Part shown: positions 49,350-62,293 of the stretch, piece by piece
Layout of the letters: each line of letters begins with the position of its first letter
How positions within the stretch are numbered: position 1 is the first letter of the stretch
Source of the DNA: Mycobacterium sp. E183
GTDB lineage: Bacteria > Actinomycetota > Actinomycetes > Mycobacteriales > Mycobacteriaceae
DNA: 64,000 nt
Direction of reading: 5' to 3'
Assembly (NCBI RefSeq): GCF_001667735.1
Contig: NZ_LZJN01000184.1
Location: forward strand, 23,603-87,602
Made by a program: the position numbers and the translations under genes
The notes under the pieces: generated by a model
What the model was told of the DNA's origin: nothing
Database searches by the model: none
What the model saw: only the letters and a program-made list of their open reading frames with translations

Positions 49350-50930
49350 ATGCCGAACTCCTTTGAGCTGGACGGGCGCGGCCCGTCCGACCGGCAGCTG
49401 TTCGGCATCGGCATCGCGGTCGTGGTGGTCAGCGCGCTGCTCACCACCGCGATGTTGGTCAAATCCACTGGCAGACTCAACGATTACGTCCGCGTGGTCG
49501 CCGATCTGGTGAACGTGGGCGATGGCTTGCCGCAGAGGTCGGACGTCAAATACCACGGTGTGCTGGTCGGCATGGTCGACGGCGTCGTGCCCGCGGCGCA
49601 CGGCAACCCCAACTACGTCCACATCGACCTCAAGGAAGAATTCGCCGGCTCGATCCCGGCCAACGTGACCGCGCGCGTGGTGCCCAGCAATGTCTTCGCC
49701 GTGTCGTCGGTTCAGTTGGTGGGCTCCCCGAACCGGGAGCGCCCAGCGGCAACGATCCGCGACGGGGCGCATATTCCGGAGGACAAGCGGCTTCCGACGG
49801 TGTTGTTCCAGACGACCGTGACGAAGTTGCGCGACCTGCTCGCCGCGGCGGGCCGCGACCGGGACGACCGGTCGGTGGGGATCCTGGCCGCGCTGGGCGC
49901 CGCCACCGATCACCGCCGCGTCAGCCTCCTGAACGCCGGCGCGCAATTGAATCGCCTTCTCGACCAGCTCAATTCGATTGTCAGCACCGACGCCGGCCCC
50001 TCGACGGTGTCCGCGTTGCTGGATGCGACTCGGGGGCTGGCGCAGACCGCCCCCGATTTGCTCGACGCGCTGCACCAGGCCGTCGAGCCGATGCGGACCT
50101 TCGCCGAGACGCGCGGTCAGCTGGCCGCGTTGCTGTCGGGCGCCGACTACACGGTCGGCACCACGCGCCAGTCGTTGGGCAACCATATCGACCAACTCAT
50201 AGGGATCACAACCGATTTCACGCCCGTGCTCGGTGTGCTGGCGCAGAAGTCCAATAACTTTGTGCCCGCGGTCGCCAAGCTGGACAACCTGGCCAACCAG
50301 TTCATGGAGCAGGTCTGGAACCCGGTCACCAACCTCGGCAACATGCGCGCGATGCTGACGTTCACCCCCAGTTCCACCTACACCCGCGCCGACTGCCCCC
50401 ATTACGGCGAGCTGAAGGGACCCAGCTGTTTCACCGCACCGCTGATACCGGTGCGGCCCGACCTTCCCGACGTCCTGCTGCCGCAGAACTATCAACCGCC
50501 CAAGGATCTGGCCCCGCCCCCGGGCACGGTGATCGGCCCGGACGGAAATCTCGTCGCCGTGGGTCCGCCGCTGATCAACCCGAACCCCAACCTGTCCGAT
50601 CCCAATCCCCCACTGCCCGCGGGGATCACGCCGTCACCGCCAGTGCCCGGGAGTGCGAACCCCGACAACCCGTCGCCGGGGGCGCCCGCCACGCCGCAGC
50701 CCCACGAACCGTGGGTCGCACCGGTGGCGCCAAAGGCACCGTGGATCCCGCAGGCGTCGTTCGGCGGGAACGTGGGACCCGTTGGGAGCCAGTACGAACG
50801 GAACATGTTGGGCGTGATCACCGGCGAGCCTGCGACCGCCGCCACCGAGCTGCTGCTGGGCCCGGTCGCCCGCGGCACGACGGTGTCCATCACCCATCCG
50901 CCGGCTCATCCGCCCGGGGAGGCCAAATGA
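49350..50930 (+). CDS. mceA: Mce family protein MceA
   Basis: A 526-residue Mce protein. N-terminal signal anchor at about 15-37 (LFGIGIAVVVVSALLTTAML), MCE/MlaD domain at about 42-120 (LVNVGDGLPQRSDVKYHGVL, VGMVDGVV), and a helical region to about 370 that builds the periplasmic tunnel. The last 150 residues are a proline-rich tail (NPNPNLSDPNPPLPAGITPS). Start ATG 49350 is 11 nt after the yrbEB stop; the earlier open frame is yrbEB shadow. The stop overlaps the mceB start (ATGA). Confidence 0.92.
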   Translation: MPNSFELDGRGPSDRQLFGIGIAVVVVSALLTTAMLVKSTGRLNDYVRVVADLVNVGDGLPQRSDVKYHGVLVGMVDGVVPAAHGNPNYVHIDLKEEFAGSIPANVTARVVPSNVFAVSSVQLVGSPNRERPAATIRDGAHIPEDKRLPTVLFQTTVTKLRDLLAAAGRDRDDRSVGILAALGAATDHRRVSLLNAGAQLNRLLDQLNSIVSTDAGPSTVSALLDATRGLAQTAPDLLDALHQAVEPMRTFAETRGQLAALLSGADYTVGTTRQSLGNHIDQLIGITTDFTPVLGVLAQKSNNFVPAVAKLDNLANQFMEQVWNPVTNLGNMRAMLTFTPSSTYTRADCPHYGELKGPSCFTAPLIPVRPDLPDVLLPQNYQPPKDLAPPPGTVIGPDGNLVAVGPPLINPNPNLSDPNPPLPAGITPSPPVPGSANPDNPSPGAPATPQPHEPWVAPVAPKAPWIPQASFGGNVGPVGSQYERNMLGVITGEPATAATELLLGPVARGTTVSITHPPAHPPGEAK

Positions 50931-51982
50931 GGTTTCGAGGCCCGCTCGTCGCGTTGACCCTGTTCATGGTCGTCTCGCTGACCTTGACGTGGCTGGTGTA
51001 CGTCAGCCTGCGCCGTGACGTGGCCGGCAACACCGCCACGTATTCGGCGGTCTTCAGCGACGTCTACGGGTTGCGCGAAGGCGACGACGTCCGGATGGCC
51101 GGCGTGCGCGTCGGCCGGGTCGAAAAGATCGAGCTCGAGGGGAATCTCGCGAAGGTCTCGTTCGTGGTGCAGCAGGAACAACGGCTGTTCGGAAACACCC
51201 TCGCGTCGGTCACCTATCAGAACATCGTCGGCCAGCGTTACCTCGGGCTGTCCCTGGGCAGGGACGGCAGCCCGCAGCAGCTCCCACCGGGTAGCACGAT
51301 TCCCCTGGAACGCACCGAGCCCTCCTTCGACGTCACCACGCTGCTGAACGGCTACGAACCGTTGTTCAGCCTGCTGAACCCCCACGACGCCGACAACCTC
51401 ACCAAGGGCATCATCGCCTCGCTGCAAGGCGACACGTCGTCGCTGACCACGCTGGTCGGCCAGACCTCAACGCTCACAGAGACATTCGCGGGCCGGGACC
51501 AGGCCCTCGGCAGCGTGATCACCAATCTCAACAAGGTGATGGCCAACCTGGCCCAGCAGAACGACAACCTCGACGGGGTGATCACCCAGACCCGCGGCGT
51601 CGTGGGCGAGCTCGACGTCCGGCGCCCCGACCTGGTGGCCTCGGTCGGTTCGTTGGCCCGGGTGACCGACCGGCTGTCGACCGCGGCGACGGACGTGTAC
51701 CCGGCGCTGCGCGAGTTCATCGACCGCCAGCCCGGTGCCACCAAACACATCATGGAGGTCGAACCGCAGGTGGCGTTCTTCGGCGACAACATTCCGCTGC
51801 TGCTCAAGGGGCTCGCCCGGGTCGGCAACCAGGGCGCCTACGGCAACGCCTACGTGTGCGACGTGAACTTCATGGGGTTCTTCCCCGGCCTCAACGACGT
51901 GGTGCCGATCATCGTCAACGCCGCGACCCCGGGCAACAAGGCGTGGCACAGCCCCAGATGCAGGAGCACGGCGGATGGCTGA
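50927..51982 (+). CDS. mceB: Mce family protein MceB
   Basis: A 351-residue Mce protein: signal anchor VALTLFMVVSLTLTWLVYVS, MCE domain at about 35-115 (DVYGLREGDDVRMAGVRVGR), then a long helical region. The C-terminus has the conserved Cys-containing YVCDVNFMG segment. It begins at ATG 50927 overlapping the mceA stop, and its end overlaps the mceC start by 8 bp. Confidence 0.92.
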   Translation: MRFRGPLVALTLFMVVSLTLTWLVYVSLRRDVAGNTATYSAVFSDVYGLREGDDVRMAGVRVGRVEKIELEGNLAKVSFVVQQEQRLFGNTLASVTYQNIVGQRYLGLSLGRDGSPQQLPPGSTIPLERTEPSFDVTTLLNGYEPLFSLLNPHDADNLTKGIIASLQGDTSSLTTLVGQTSTLTETFAGRDQALGSVITNLNKVMANLAQQNDNLDGVITQTRGVVGELDVRRPDLVASVGSLARVTDRLSTAATDVYPALREFIDRQPGATKHIMEVEPQVAFFGDNIPLLLKGLARVGNQGAYGNAYVCDVNFMGFFPGLNDVVPIIVNAATPGNKAWHSPRCRSTADG

Positions 51983-53021
51983 CGCGTCGGTGTGGCGGCG
52001 GATGAGGAAACGACCGCTGGAAAGCTACAACAAAACCCTGCTCGGGTTCATCGCCGTCGCGGTGGTCGCGGTGATCATCGGGGTGATGCTGCTCGTGCAC
52101 GCGCTCGGCGCCGGATATCGGCACTACACCGCCGAGTTCCTGCAAGCCGCCTCGCTGCGGGCCGGCAACCCGATCGTGGTCGCAGGCATCCCGGTGGGCA
52201 ACGTCACCAGCATGAAACTCGTCGGCGACCACGTCGAGGCGGGGCTGAAGATTCGGGACAACATCGCGCTCGGCAAGGATTCCCGGGCGCAGATCAAGGT
52301 CACCACCATCCTGGGTTCGCGGTACCTCTCGCTGGAACCCGCCGGCGCGGCGCACCTGCCCAACAACACCTTCGACCTGGCACACACCGAGGTGCCCTAC
52401 GACCTGCAAGCCGCGCTGCAGGACGCCACCACCACTTTCGAACAGGTCGACTCCGACCGGTTCGCGCAGTCGCTCGCAGTGCTCGGCAAGCAGCTCGAAG
52501 GACTGCCTGCGGTTGTGCCGCAAGCGATTTCGAACATCCACACGCTCTCGTCGATCATCGCGCTGCGACGTGACCAGCTGGGCCAGCTGCTGCGCAGCAC
52601 CGAACAGGTGACCAACACGCTGCGGCGTCAGCAGGCCGACATCGGCACCCTGGTCAACCAGGGCCAAGACCTGCTGGGCCAGTTCGTCGCGCGGCGAGCC
52701 GTTTTCCACGCGATGATGCAATCCCTGTCGAGCCTCGTCGACACCATGAGCCAGGTCGTGGTCAACGACCGGCCGGCCCTGGACGCGCTGATCAAGGACA
52801 TGCGCGACTTCACCAACCTGATGTCCGGGCACGACGACCTGCTGCACAGCATGCTGCAAACCAGCCCGATCTTCTTCCGCGAGGCGGCCAACCTCACGGG
52901 TGACGGAAACGCGATCAACTTCAACGCCCCCAACGTCCCGCTGATCGACTCGTGGATGTGCGCAATCAGCGGCCGCGCCAAGCAGTTCGGCATGATCCAG
53001 TACTTCAAGGATTGCAAGTGA
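51975..53021 (+). CDS. mceC: Mce family protein MceC
   Basis: A 348-residue Mce protein. After a short basic start (MADASVWRRMRKRPLESYNK) comes a membrane anchor (LGFIAVAVVAVIIGVMLLVH), an MCE domain (SLRAGNPIVVAGIPVGNVTS) and a helical barrel region. The C-terminus ends DSWMCAISGRAKQF...DCK, with two cysteines likely to pair. It overlaps mceB by 8 bp and mceD by 4 bp (GTGA). Confidence 0.92.
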   Translation: MADASVWRRMRKRPLESYNKTLLGFIAVAVVAVIIGVMLLVHALGAGYRHYTAEFLQAASLRAGNPIVVAGIPVGNVTSMKLVGDHVEAGLKIRDNIALGKDSRAQIKVTTILGSRYLSLEPAGAAHLPNNTFDLAHTEVPYDLQAALQDATTTFEQVDSDRFAQSLAVLGKQLEGLPAVVPQAISNIHTLSSIIALRRDQLGQLLRSTEQVTNTLRRQQADIGTLVNQGQDLLGQFVARRAVFHAMMQSLSSLVDTMSQVVVNDRPALDALIKDMRDFTNLMSGHDDLLHSMLQTSPIFFREAANLTGDGNAINFNAPNVPLIDSWMCAISGRAKQFGMIQYFKDCK

Positions 53022-54133
53022 AATCGCTCGCGTCGAAATCGGTGGCCGTCATCGCGGCCCTCGCGGTGATCGCCGCGGCCGCCGGCATCGGTTGGTGGTG
53101 TCTGGGGTCCGACGAGGACGCGATTACCGTGACCGCCCAGTTCGACAGCGCCTCAGGCCTCTACGAGGGCAACGAGGTGGCTGTGCTGGGCATGCCGGTC
53201 GGCAAGATCACCAAGATCACCGCCAAGGGCGGCTACGTCGAAGTCGAATTCACCGTCGACCGCCACGTCAAGGTTCCCGCCACCGCGCAGGCCGTCACGG
53301 TGTCAACCTCCATCCTCACCGACCGCCAGATCGAACTCACACCGCCCTATCACGGCGGACCGACGCTGGAGAACCACGACACCATCGGGTTGCCGCGCAC
53401 CAAGACGCCCGTCGAATTCAGCAGCGTCCTCAACGTTTTGGACAAAGTGACCAAGTCGCTCGAGGGCGACGGCCGCGGCGGCGGGCCGGTCGCCGACGTG
53501 CTCAACGGCGGCACCCAGGTCGTCAACGGCAACGGGGAAAGGATCAAGGCGGCGCTCGGCGAGCTGTCCAAGGCGCTGCGATTGTCCAGCGACGGTGGCG
53601 CGGCGACCCGCGAGCAGATCACCACGATCGTGAAGAACATCAGCTCCCTGTTCGACGCGGTGGCCGCCAACGACACCAAGTTGCGGGAATTCGCCTCCAC
53701 CATCCACCAAGTCAGCCAGATCATGGCCGACGAGGACCTCGGCAGCGGCACCACGGGACGCAAACTCGACGAACTGATCCAACGGGCCGGCGACCTGCTC
53801 GACGCCAACCGCGACAACATCAAGCAGACCGCCCGAAACGGCAACGCCACGCTGCAGACGGTGACCGACCAGCGACGCGACCTGGCCGAACTCCTGGACC
53901 TGGCTCCGTTGGTGGCCGACAACGCCTACAACATGATCGACCGGGCCAACGGCAGCGTCCGGGCGCGGTTTCTGACGGATCGGTTGCTCTTCGACAGCCA
54001 GTACACCAAAGAGATCTGCAACCTGATGGGCCTTCGGCAACTGGGCTGCAGCACCGGGACGATACAGGACTTCGGCCCCGATTTCGGGTTGACCTATGTG
54101 CTGGACGGCATGGCCGCCATGGGGCAGAAATGA
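53018..54133 (+). CDS. mceD: Mce family protein MceD
   Basis: A 371-residue Mce protein with N-terminal anchor VAVIAALAVIAAAAGIGWWC, MCE domain ASGLYEGNEVAVLGMPVGKI and a long helical region (FSSVLNVLDKVTKSLEGDGR). The GTG start (53018) overlaps the mceC stop; the upstream open frame is shadow. The end overlaps mceE (ATGA). Confidence 0.92.
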   Translation: MKSLASKSVAVIAALAVIAAAAGIGWWCLGSDEDAITVTAQFDSASGLYEGNEVAVLGMPVGKITKITAKGGYVEVEFTVDRHVKVPATAQAVTVSTSILTDRQIELTPPYHGGPTLENHDTIGLPRTKTPVEFSSVLNVLDKVTKSLEGDGRGGGPVADVLNGGTQVVNGNGERIKAALGELSKALRLSSDGGAATREQITTIVKNISSLFDAVAANDTKLREFASTIHQVSQIMADEDLGSGTTGRKLDELIQRAGDLLDANRDNIKQTARNGNATLQTVTDQRRDLAELLDLAPLVADNAYNMIDRANGSVRARFLTDRLLFDSQYTKEICNLMGLRQLGCSTGTIQDFGPDFGLTYVLDGMAAMGQK

Positions 54134-55359
54134 TGACCGCGGTCCCCCGGGGCATGCTGGCGGCGGCGGCCGCGGCGCTGGTGACCGCCGGATGCGCCAC
54201 GAACGGCCTTGCCAGCCTGCCCCTTCCGGCCCCGGGCCTGGGCTCGGGCGGTTACTCGCTGAACGCCGTGTTCTCCAACGCGCTCAACCTGCCGATGAAC
54301 GCCAAGGTGAAACTCGCCGGCGCCGACGTGGGGCAGCTCGAGTCGATGGTCGCGCGCAACTACACCGCGGTCACCCGGTTGCGCATCAGGGACGGCGTGC
54401 AACTGCCGCGGGGCAGCACCGCCGAATTGCGAACCGCGACACCGCTGGGCGACGTGTTCGTCGCCCTGAAGCCGCCGGCGGCCGGTGATCCGGAGGCGCC
54501 ACTGTTGAAGGACGGCGACACCATCGGCCTGGACTCGACGGCGGCCGCCGCGACGGTCGAGTCGGTGTTGAGTTCGGCGGCGATCCTGGTGAACGGCGGG
54601 GCGGTGCGCAATTTCACCAACATCATCAACGGTTTCGGCAAGGCGACCGGTGACCAGGGCCAGGCGTTCGGGGACATGATCCGCAAGTCCAACGAGCTGC
54701 TCGGGACGCTGGACTCGCGTTCCGGCCAGATCTCGACCGCGTTGACCCAATTGTCGCACCTGGCCGACGAACTCGACGCCAAGAACCAAACCATCAGCGA
54801 GCTGATGGCGGCCGCCGGTCCCGCCACTTCGGCGCTGGCCGACAACACCGCCCAGCTCTCCGACGTCGCGATCCAGGTGGGCGACACCTCCCGGCTGCTG
54901 GCCCGGTTCCCGTCGATCGGCGGGACCGACACCAGCGGCCGCAGCATCATCCGCGACCTGAACACGGTCGCCGGGGCTGCCAATGACGTTGCGATGAGCC
55001 CGGATACCAGCTGGCTGGCGCTCAACCGGCTGATTCCGCCGTTGGTCAAGTCGACCGCGGGCAACTCGATTTCGGTGAACGTGGGCGTGGACAAGATCAT
55101 GCTCGGATCGCTTCCCGATATCGGGTTCCCCGGTGACATCGGACTGCACGGGCCGCACCACTACAACGTGAACCTGCTCGTCGGCACCCTGAAGTACACC
55201 CTGTGGCGTCTGCAAGAACGGGTGGTCGGCCGCGGGCCGAATTCGCCACAGGTTCCGGTGGTTCCGGACCCGAACATCCCCGGCCAAATCGACGTCGCCC
55301 CCGGACCCCCGCCAGCACCATCGCCGCCGGCACCACCACCGCCGGGACCGCGACCATGA
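54130..55359 (+). CDS. mceE: Mce family lipoprotein MceE
   Basis: A 409-residue lipoprotein member of the Mce set: signal MMTAVPRGMLAAAAAALVTA followed by GC, with acylated Cys22. MCE domain at about 38-115 (NALNLPMNAKVKLAGADVGQ). The helical region is followed by a proline-rich tail (PGPPPAPSPPAPPPPGPRP). The lipoprotein MceE/LprK position is standard for mce operons. A longer frame reading through mceD in another register is shadow. It overlaps both neighbours by ATGA. Confidence 0.92.
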   Translation: MMTAVPRGMLAAAAAALVTAGCATNGLASLPLPAPGLGSGGYSLNAVFSNALNLPMNAKVKLAGADVGQLESMVARNYTAVTRLRIRDGVQLPRGSTAELRTATPLGDVFVALKPPAAGDPEAPLLKDGDTIGLDSTAAAATVESVLSSAAILVNGGAVRNFTNIINGFGKATGDQGQAFGDMIRKSNELLGTLDSRSGQISTALTQLSHLADELDAKNQTISELMAAAGPATSALADNTAQLSDVAIQVGDTSRLLARFPSIGGTDTSGRSIIRDLNTVAGAANDVAMSPDTSWLALNRLIPPLVKSTAGNSISVNVGVDKIMLGSLPDIGFPGDIGLHGPHHYNVNLLVGTLKYTLWRLQERVVGRGPNSPQVPVVPDPNIPGQIDVAPGPPPAPSPPAPPPPGPRP

Positions 55360-56615
55360 TCCGCACCGTCGACAACGTCGCGAACGCCATCGTCCGGGCG
55401 GTGCGTACCGGTCACCGGCAACAGGTCTGGCTGTCGGTGGCCGGATTGGCGCTCATTCTGGTCGTCGCCACCGCCTACCTGCTCATCGGAGCGTTGCGGG
55501 TGAAACCTTTCGCATCGACCTACCGCGTCACCGTGCAGTTGCCGGAATCCGGCGGCTTGCTGCCCAACCAGGATGTCGCGCTGCGGGGGGTGCGCGTCGG
55601 CCGGGTCGAGTCGCTGCGGATCACCGATAACGGCGTGAACGCCATCGCCAGCATCACGTCGAACGTTCGGATACCGGCGAACAGCGTGGTGCACGTGTCG
55701 GCGCTGTCGCCGGCCGGCGAGCAGTACATCAACTTCGAGGCCACCTCGGACGCCGGGCCGTACCTGCACGACGGCAGCCTCATCACCTCCGACCGCGCCA
55801 CCGTTCCGGTCAGCTTGGCGCAGCTGCTCGGCGACGCCGACGGGCTGCTGGCCCAGGTCGACCCCCACAAGGTCGAGTTGATCAAGAAGGAACTCAGCCT
55901 GAGCAAGGAGGGCCCGGCGAAGCTGACCGCCATCGTCGACGGCGGCACGTTTCTGCTCTCCACGCTCGATTCGGTGCTGCCCCAAACCACCAGCATCATC
56001 AAGACCAGCCGGGTGGTGCTCACCCTGGCGAGCGACAAGAACGCCGGACTGGGCGCTGCCGCAACGGAACTCGACCGAACGCTGACGGGCGTGGCCAGGA
56101 TGCAGGCCGGCTATCGCCGCTTGACCGGGCAAACCCCGCGCACGCTTTCCGCGGTCGACAACCTGTTCGCCGACAATTCCGACACGATGGTGCAGCTGCT
56201 GGGCAGCATGGCGACCATGTCGCAGCTGCTCTATCTACGGGTTCCGGCGCTCAACGCGCTGTTCCCCGACTACCGTGGGTCCGTGTTGGACGCGGTGGCG
56301 AGCGCATTTCACGATCACGGGGTCTGGGCGACGGCCGACCTCTACCCGCGCTATGTGTGCGACTACGGGACGCCGTCGCACGCCTCCTCCGCCGCCGACT
56401 ACTACGAGCCGTTCGTGTACACCTACTGCCGCGACGACGACCCCGCGGTCTCGATCCGGGGAGCCAAGAACGCCCCGCGGCCGGGCGGCGACGACACCGC
56501 CGGTCCCCCGCCGGGTGCCGACCTGGGCCGTCGAACCGATCCGATCCCGCAGGGTCGCTACACCATTCCCACCCCCTACGGCGGCCCGGCTCTGCCGATC
56601 GAACCGCCGCACTGA
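55356..56615 (+). CDS. mceF: Mce family protein MceF
   Basis: A 419-residue Mce protein: anchor VWLSVAGLALILVVATAYLL, MCE domain (SGGLLPNQDVALRGVRVGRV), helical region, and a C-terminal segment with paired Cys (YVCDYGTPSHASSAADYYEP; YTYCRDDDP) and a short proline-rich end. It completes the A-F hexamer that forms the trans-periplasmic lipid channel. A 30-bp gap and a fresh ribosome-binding site precede the next gene. Confidence 0.92.
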   Translation: MIRTVDNVANAIVRAVRTGHRQQVWLSVAGLALILVVATAYLLIGALRVKPFASTYRVTVQLPESGGLLPNQDVALRGVRVGRVESLRITDNGVNAIASITSNVRIPANSVVHVSALSPAGEQYINFEATSDAGPYLHDGSLITSDRATVPVSLAQLLGDADGLLAQVDPHKVELIKKELSLSKEGPAKLTAIVDGGTFLLSTLDSVLPQTTSIIKTSRVVLTLASDKNAGLGAAATELDRTLTGVARMQAGYRRLTGQTPRTLSAVDNLFADNSDTMVQLLGSMATMSQLLYLRVPALNALFPDYRGSVLDAVASAFHDHGVWATADLYPRYVCDYGTPSHASSAADYYEPFVYTYCRDDDPAVSIRGAKNAPRPGGDDTAGPPPGADLGRRTDPIPQGRYTIPTPYGGPALPIEPPH

Positions 56616-56645
56616 GCCGTCAACCCATATCTCGAGGAGCTGATC

Positions 56646-57323
56646 GTGATCGTGACCACCAAGAAGAACCCGAAGGCCGAGGTGCGCGCCGAGGTGGAGC
56701 CGGACGACGAAACACCCCCAGTCGCAACCGAAGACGCCGAGGCGGTCCGCGTCGACGACGAACAGCTCGACGAAGACCGGCCGGACGAAGAAGACGGCGT
56801 GCTGCTCAAAGGCAAGCGGCGCGAGCCCGATCGCCGCGGGCGCCCCTGGAAGCACTACCTGCGTCGCGGCGCGTTGCCGGCGCTACTCGTTGCCTCACTT
56901 GCCGTTTCGGGTTTCCTCGGCTGGCGGCAGTGGCAGGAGCACCAGGTGAAGCTGGCCGGCGAACAGGCCCAGCAGGCCGCCATCGCCTACGCCCAGGTGC
57001 TGACGAGCATTGATTCGAACAAGGTCGATGATAACTTCAGGCAGGTTCTTGACGGCGCGACGGGCGAGTTCAAGGACATGTACACCCAGTCCAGCGTGAA
57101 ACTGCGGCAGCTGCTGATCGACAACAAGGCGACCGCGCACGGCGTGGTGGTGGACTCGGCGATCCAGTCCGAGTCGACGAACAGGGTTGTGGTGCTGGTC
57201 TTCATCGACCAGACCGTCACCAACACGGCCGCGCCCGACCCGCGCATCGACCGCAGCCGGATCAAGATGACCATGGAGAAGGTCGACGGTCGCTGGCGGG
57301 CCGGCAAGGTGCAGCTGCTGTGA
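56646..57323 (+). CDS. Mce-associated membrane protein (Mam)
   Basis: A 225-residue protein with an acidic cytoplasmic N-terminus (EVEPDDETPPVATEDAEAVR), a basic stretch, one membrane helix (LPALLVASLAVSGFLGWRQW) and a C-terminal NTF2-like/Mam domain (QQAAIAYAQVLTSIDSNKVD; VVVLVFIDQTVTNTAAPDPR). GAGGAG lies 7 nt before the GTG start. Mam proteins stabilise Mce complexes in M. tuberculosis. The stop overlaps the next start (GTGA). Confidence 0.88.
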   Translation: MIVTTKKNPKAEVRAEVEPDDETPPVATEDAEAVRVDDEQLDEDRPDEEDGVLLKGKRREPDRRGRPWKHYLRRGALPALLVASLAVSGFLGWRQWQEHQVKLAGEQAQQAAIAYAQVLTSIDSNKVDDNFRQVLDGATGEFKDMYTQSSVKLRQLLIDNKATAHGVVVDSAIQSESTNRVVVLVFIDQTVTNTAAPDPRIDRSRIKMTMEKVDGRWRAGKVQLL

Positions 57324-58087
57324 TCCGCCGGATGCTCGCGGCGACGGTGTTGACCGCCGCCGCAACGGTTCCCACCACCGCCGTCACCCACGCGTCGGCA
57401 CCCTCATTCTGCGGGGAGCTGGGCGGTGACTGGGACGGCCAGTACTGCCATACCTCGGTCACGTCGGAACGCAAGGCCGTGCGGGACATCAAGGTCGCCG
57501 TGCCCGACGACCTGGTCGACAACCCGACCACGGGCCCGGTGATCCGCGACTACCTGCACACCCTGGTCAACAACTGGAAGACCGCCAACTCGCAGATGGC
57601 CGCCGACAGCTATGGCGAGGAGAACTTCGAGGTATTCCGGCATCAAAACCTGCTCAGCGCGGTGTTCCACGAGGACTACCACGCCGACGGGCCGAAGTTC
57701 AACAACGCCTACCGGACCTTCACCTTCGACATGGCGAGCGGCCGGCGAGTGCAGCTGGCGGACCTGACGACGTCGAACCCGCTGACCGCCATTCCCCCGC
57801 TGGCCCAACCGTTCATCGAAACAGCGCTGGATCAGGCGCCGCCGCCGCACGACCCGGGCAGCTACCCGTTCGTGATCGACCGCTGGACGCCGGACAAGGT
57901 CTACTCCGGGGCCTACAAGGCGTGGGCGGTGACGCCCGACGAGTTGATCCTGTACATGCCCGACTATCCGGTGGGGCACGATGAGCCGATCAACTTCACC
58001 CCCGGCGTCATGCAGTGGTACATGGACGGCGGGACGGTGCAGGCGCATATCCCGCTGGCGGCCTTGAGTTCCGTGCTGCGCATCTAG
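57320..58087 (+). CDS. Secreted MPT64-like (DUF3298/RsiV-type) protein
   Basis: A 255-residue exported protein. The signal peptide MIRRMLAATVLTAAATVPTT ends near AVTHA. Mature start SAPSFCGELGGDWDGQYCHT resembles the CEELKGTDTGQACQ opening of MPT64, and FEVFRHQNLLSAVFHEDYHA, TFTFDMASGRRVQLADLTTS and PDELILYMPDYPVG follow the DUF3298 pattern. Likely an extracellular or cell-wall protein. It ends the mce operon; its presence there suggests a role around lipid uptake, by context only. Confidence 0.78.
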   Translation: MIRRMLAATVLTAAATVPTTAVTHASAPSFCGELGGDWDGQYCHTSVTSERKAVRDIKVAVPDDLVDNPTTGPVIRDYLHTLVNNWKTANSQMAADSYGEENFEVFRHQNLLSAVFHEDYHADGPKFNNAYRTFTFDMASGRRVQLADLTTSNPLTAIPPLAQPFIETALDQAPPPHDPGSYPFVIDRWTPDKVYSGAYKAWAVTPDELILYMPDYPVGHDEPINFTPGVMQWYMDGGTVQAHIPLAALSSVLRI

Positions 58088-58109
58088 CACCGGCGCCTTT
58101 GGCGTTGTC

Positions 58110-58397
58110 TCAGTTGGCCTTCCGACGGCGCAGCTCGATCGATATCACGTTGTCCGCGTGCTCGCTGAGCGTCTCCCGACCGTCGTGCTCGGTGGACGCG
58201 CGGTTACGGCGAGCCGAGAAACCGACGCTTGTCGCCAGATCGCCATAGTCCCAAGCTAAGTCGCCAACTTCGCGTTTCGTGCGGTCGAGCGCGGTGCACA
58301 GGACTCCCACAATGCGCCGGACATGCAAGACCGTGACACTGACGGCCTCCACGGCGATGTCGGCAATGCGATTCAACTCTCGCTCGAGCATGAACAT
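58110..58397 (-). CDS. Small hypothetical protein between mce and metH
   Basis: A 95-residue protein (MFMLERELNRIADIAVEAVS; VTVLHVRRIVGVLCTALDRT; ending NVISIELRRRKAN), largely helical and amphipathic, with no signal or motif that I recognise. AGGGGAAGGG precedes ATG 58397; ATG 58391 is an alternative. Codon use is mostly G/C at third positions, supporting coding. It converges with the mce operon (22 bp gap) and lies just downstream of metH on the same strand. Confidence 0.6.
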   Translation of the reverse strand: MFMLERELNRIADIAVEAVSVTVLHVRRIVGVLCTALDRTKREVGDLAWDYGDLATSVGFSARRNRASTEHDGRETLSEHADNVISIELRRRKAN

Positions 58398-58431
58398 CCC
58401 TTCCCCTGAATGTCCCCTTGAGCCCTTGGGC

Positions 58432-62208
<3,777 letters not shown>

Positions 62209-62293
62209 CCTTCCGTAGCGGAAGGCGCCCTTGACTCTGCCGAGCGTGGCGGATACCGGTGAGACCGGAGATCCGTTGCAACGCCTCTCGACC
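62209..62293 (-). ncRNA. S-adenosylhomocysteine (SAH) riboswitch in the metH leader
   Basis: Reading the minus strand from 62293: P1 strand tcgag (62291-62287) pairs with ctcgg (62244-62240). A P2 hairpin cggat-ct-ccggt-ctc-accgg-t-atccg (62275-62250) lies inside. The junction aggcgttgcaa (62286-62276) pairs as a pseudoknot through aggcg with cgcct (62227-62223). This layout and the conserved GCAA and CAAnGGCGC segments match the SAH riboswitch class known upstream of metH and ahcY. Next, ccttcc (62225-62220) and ggaagg (62214-62209) form a perfect 6-bp hairpin that would hide the ribosome-binding site; it shares bases with the pseudoknot, so SAH binding should free the site (ON switch). Confidence 0.78.

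Noticed and set aside
53092..55359. 755-codon frame across mceD and mceE
   Set aside because: Its first two-thirds is mceD in the wrong register. Only the part from 54130 is the real mceE.
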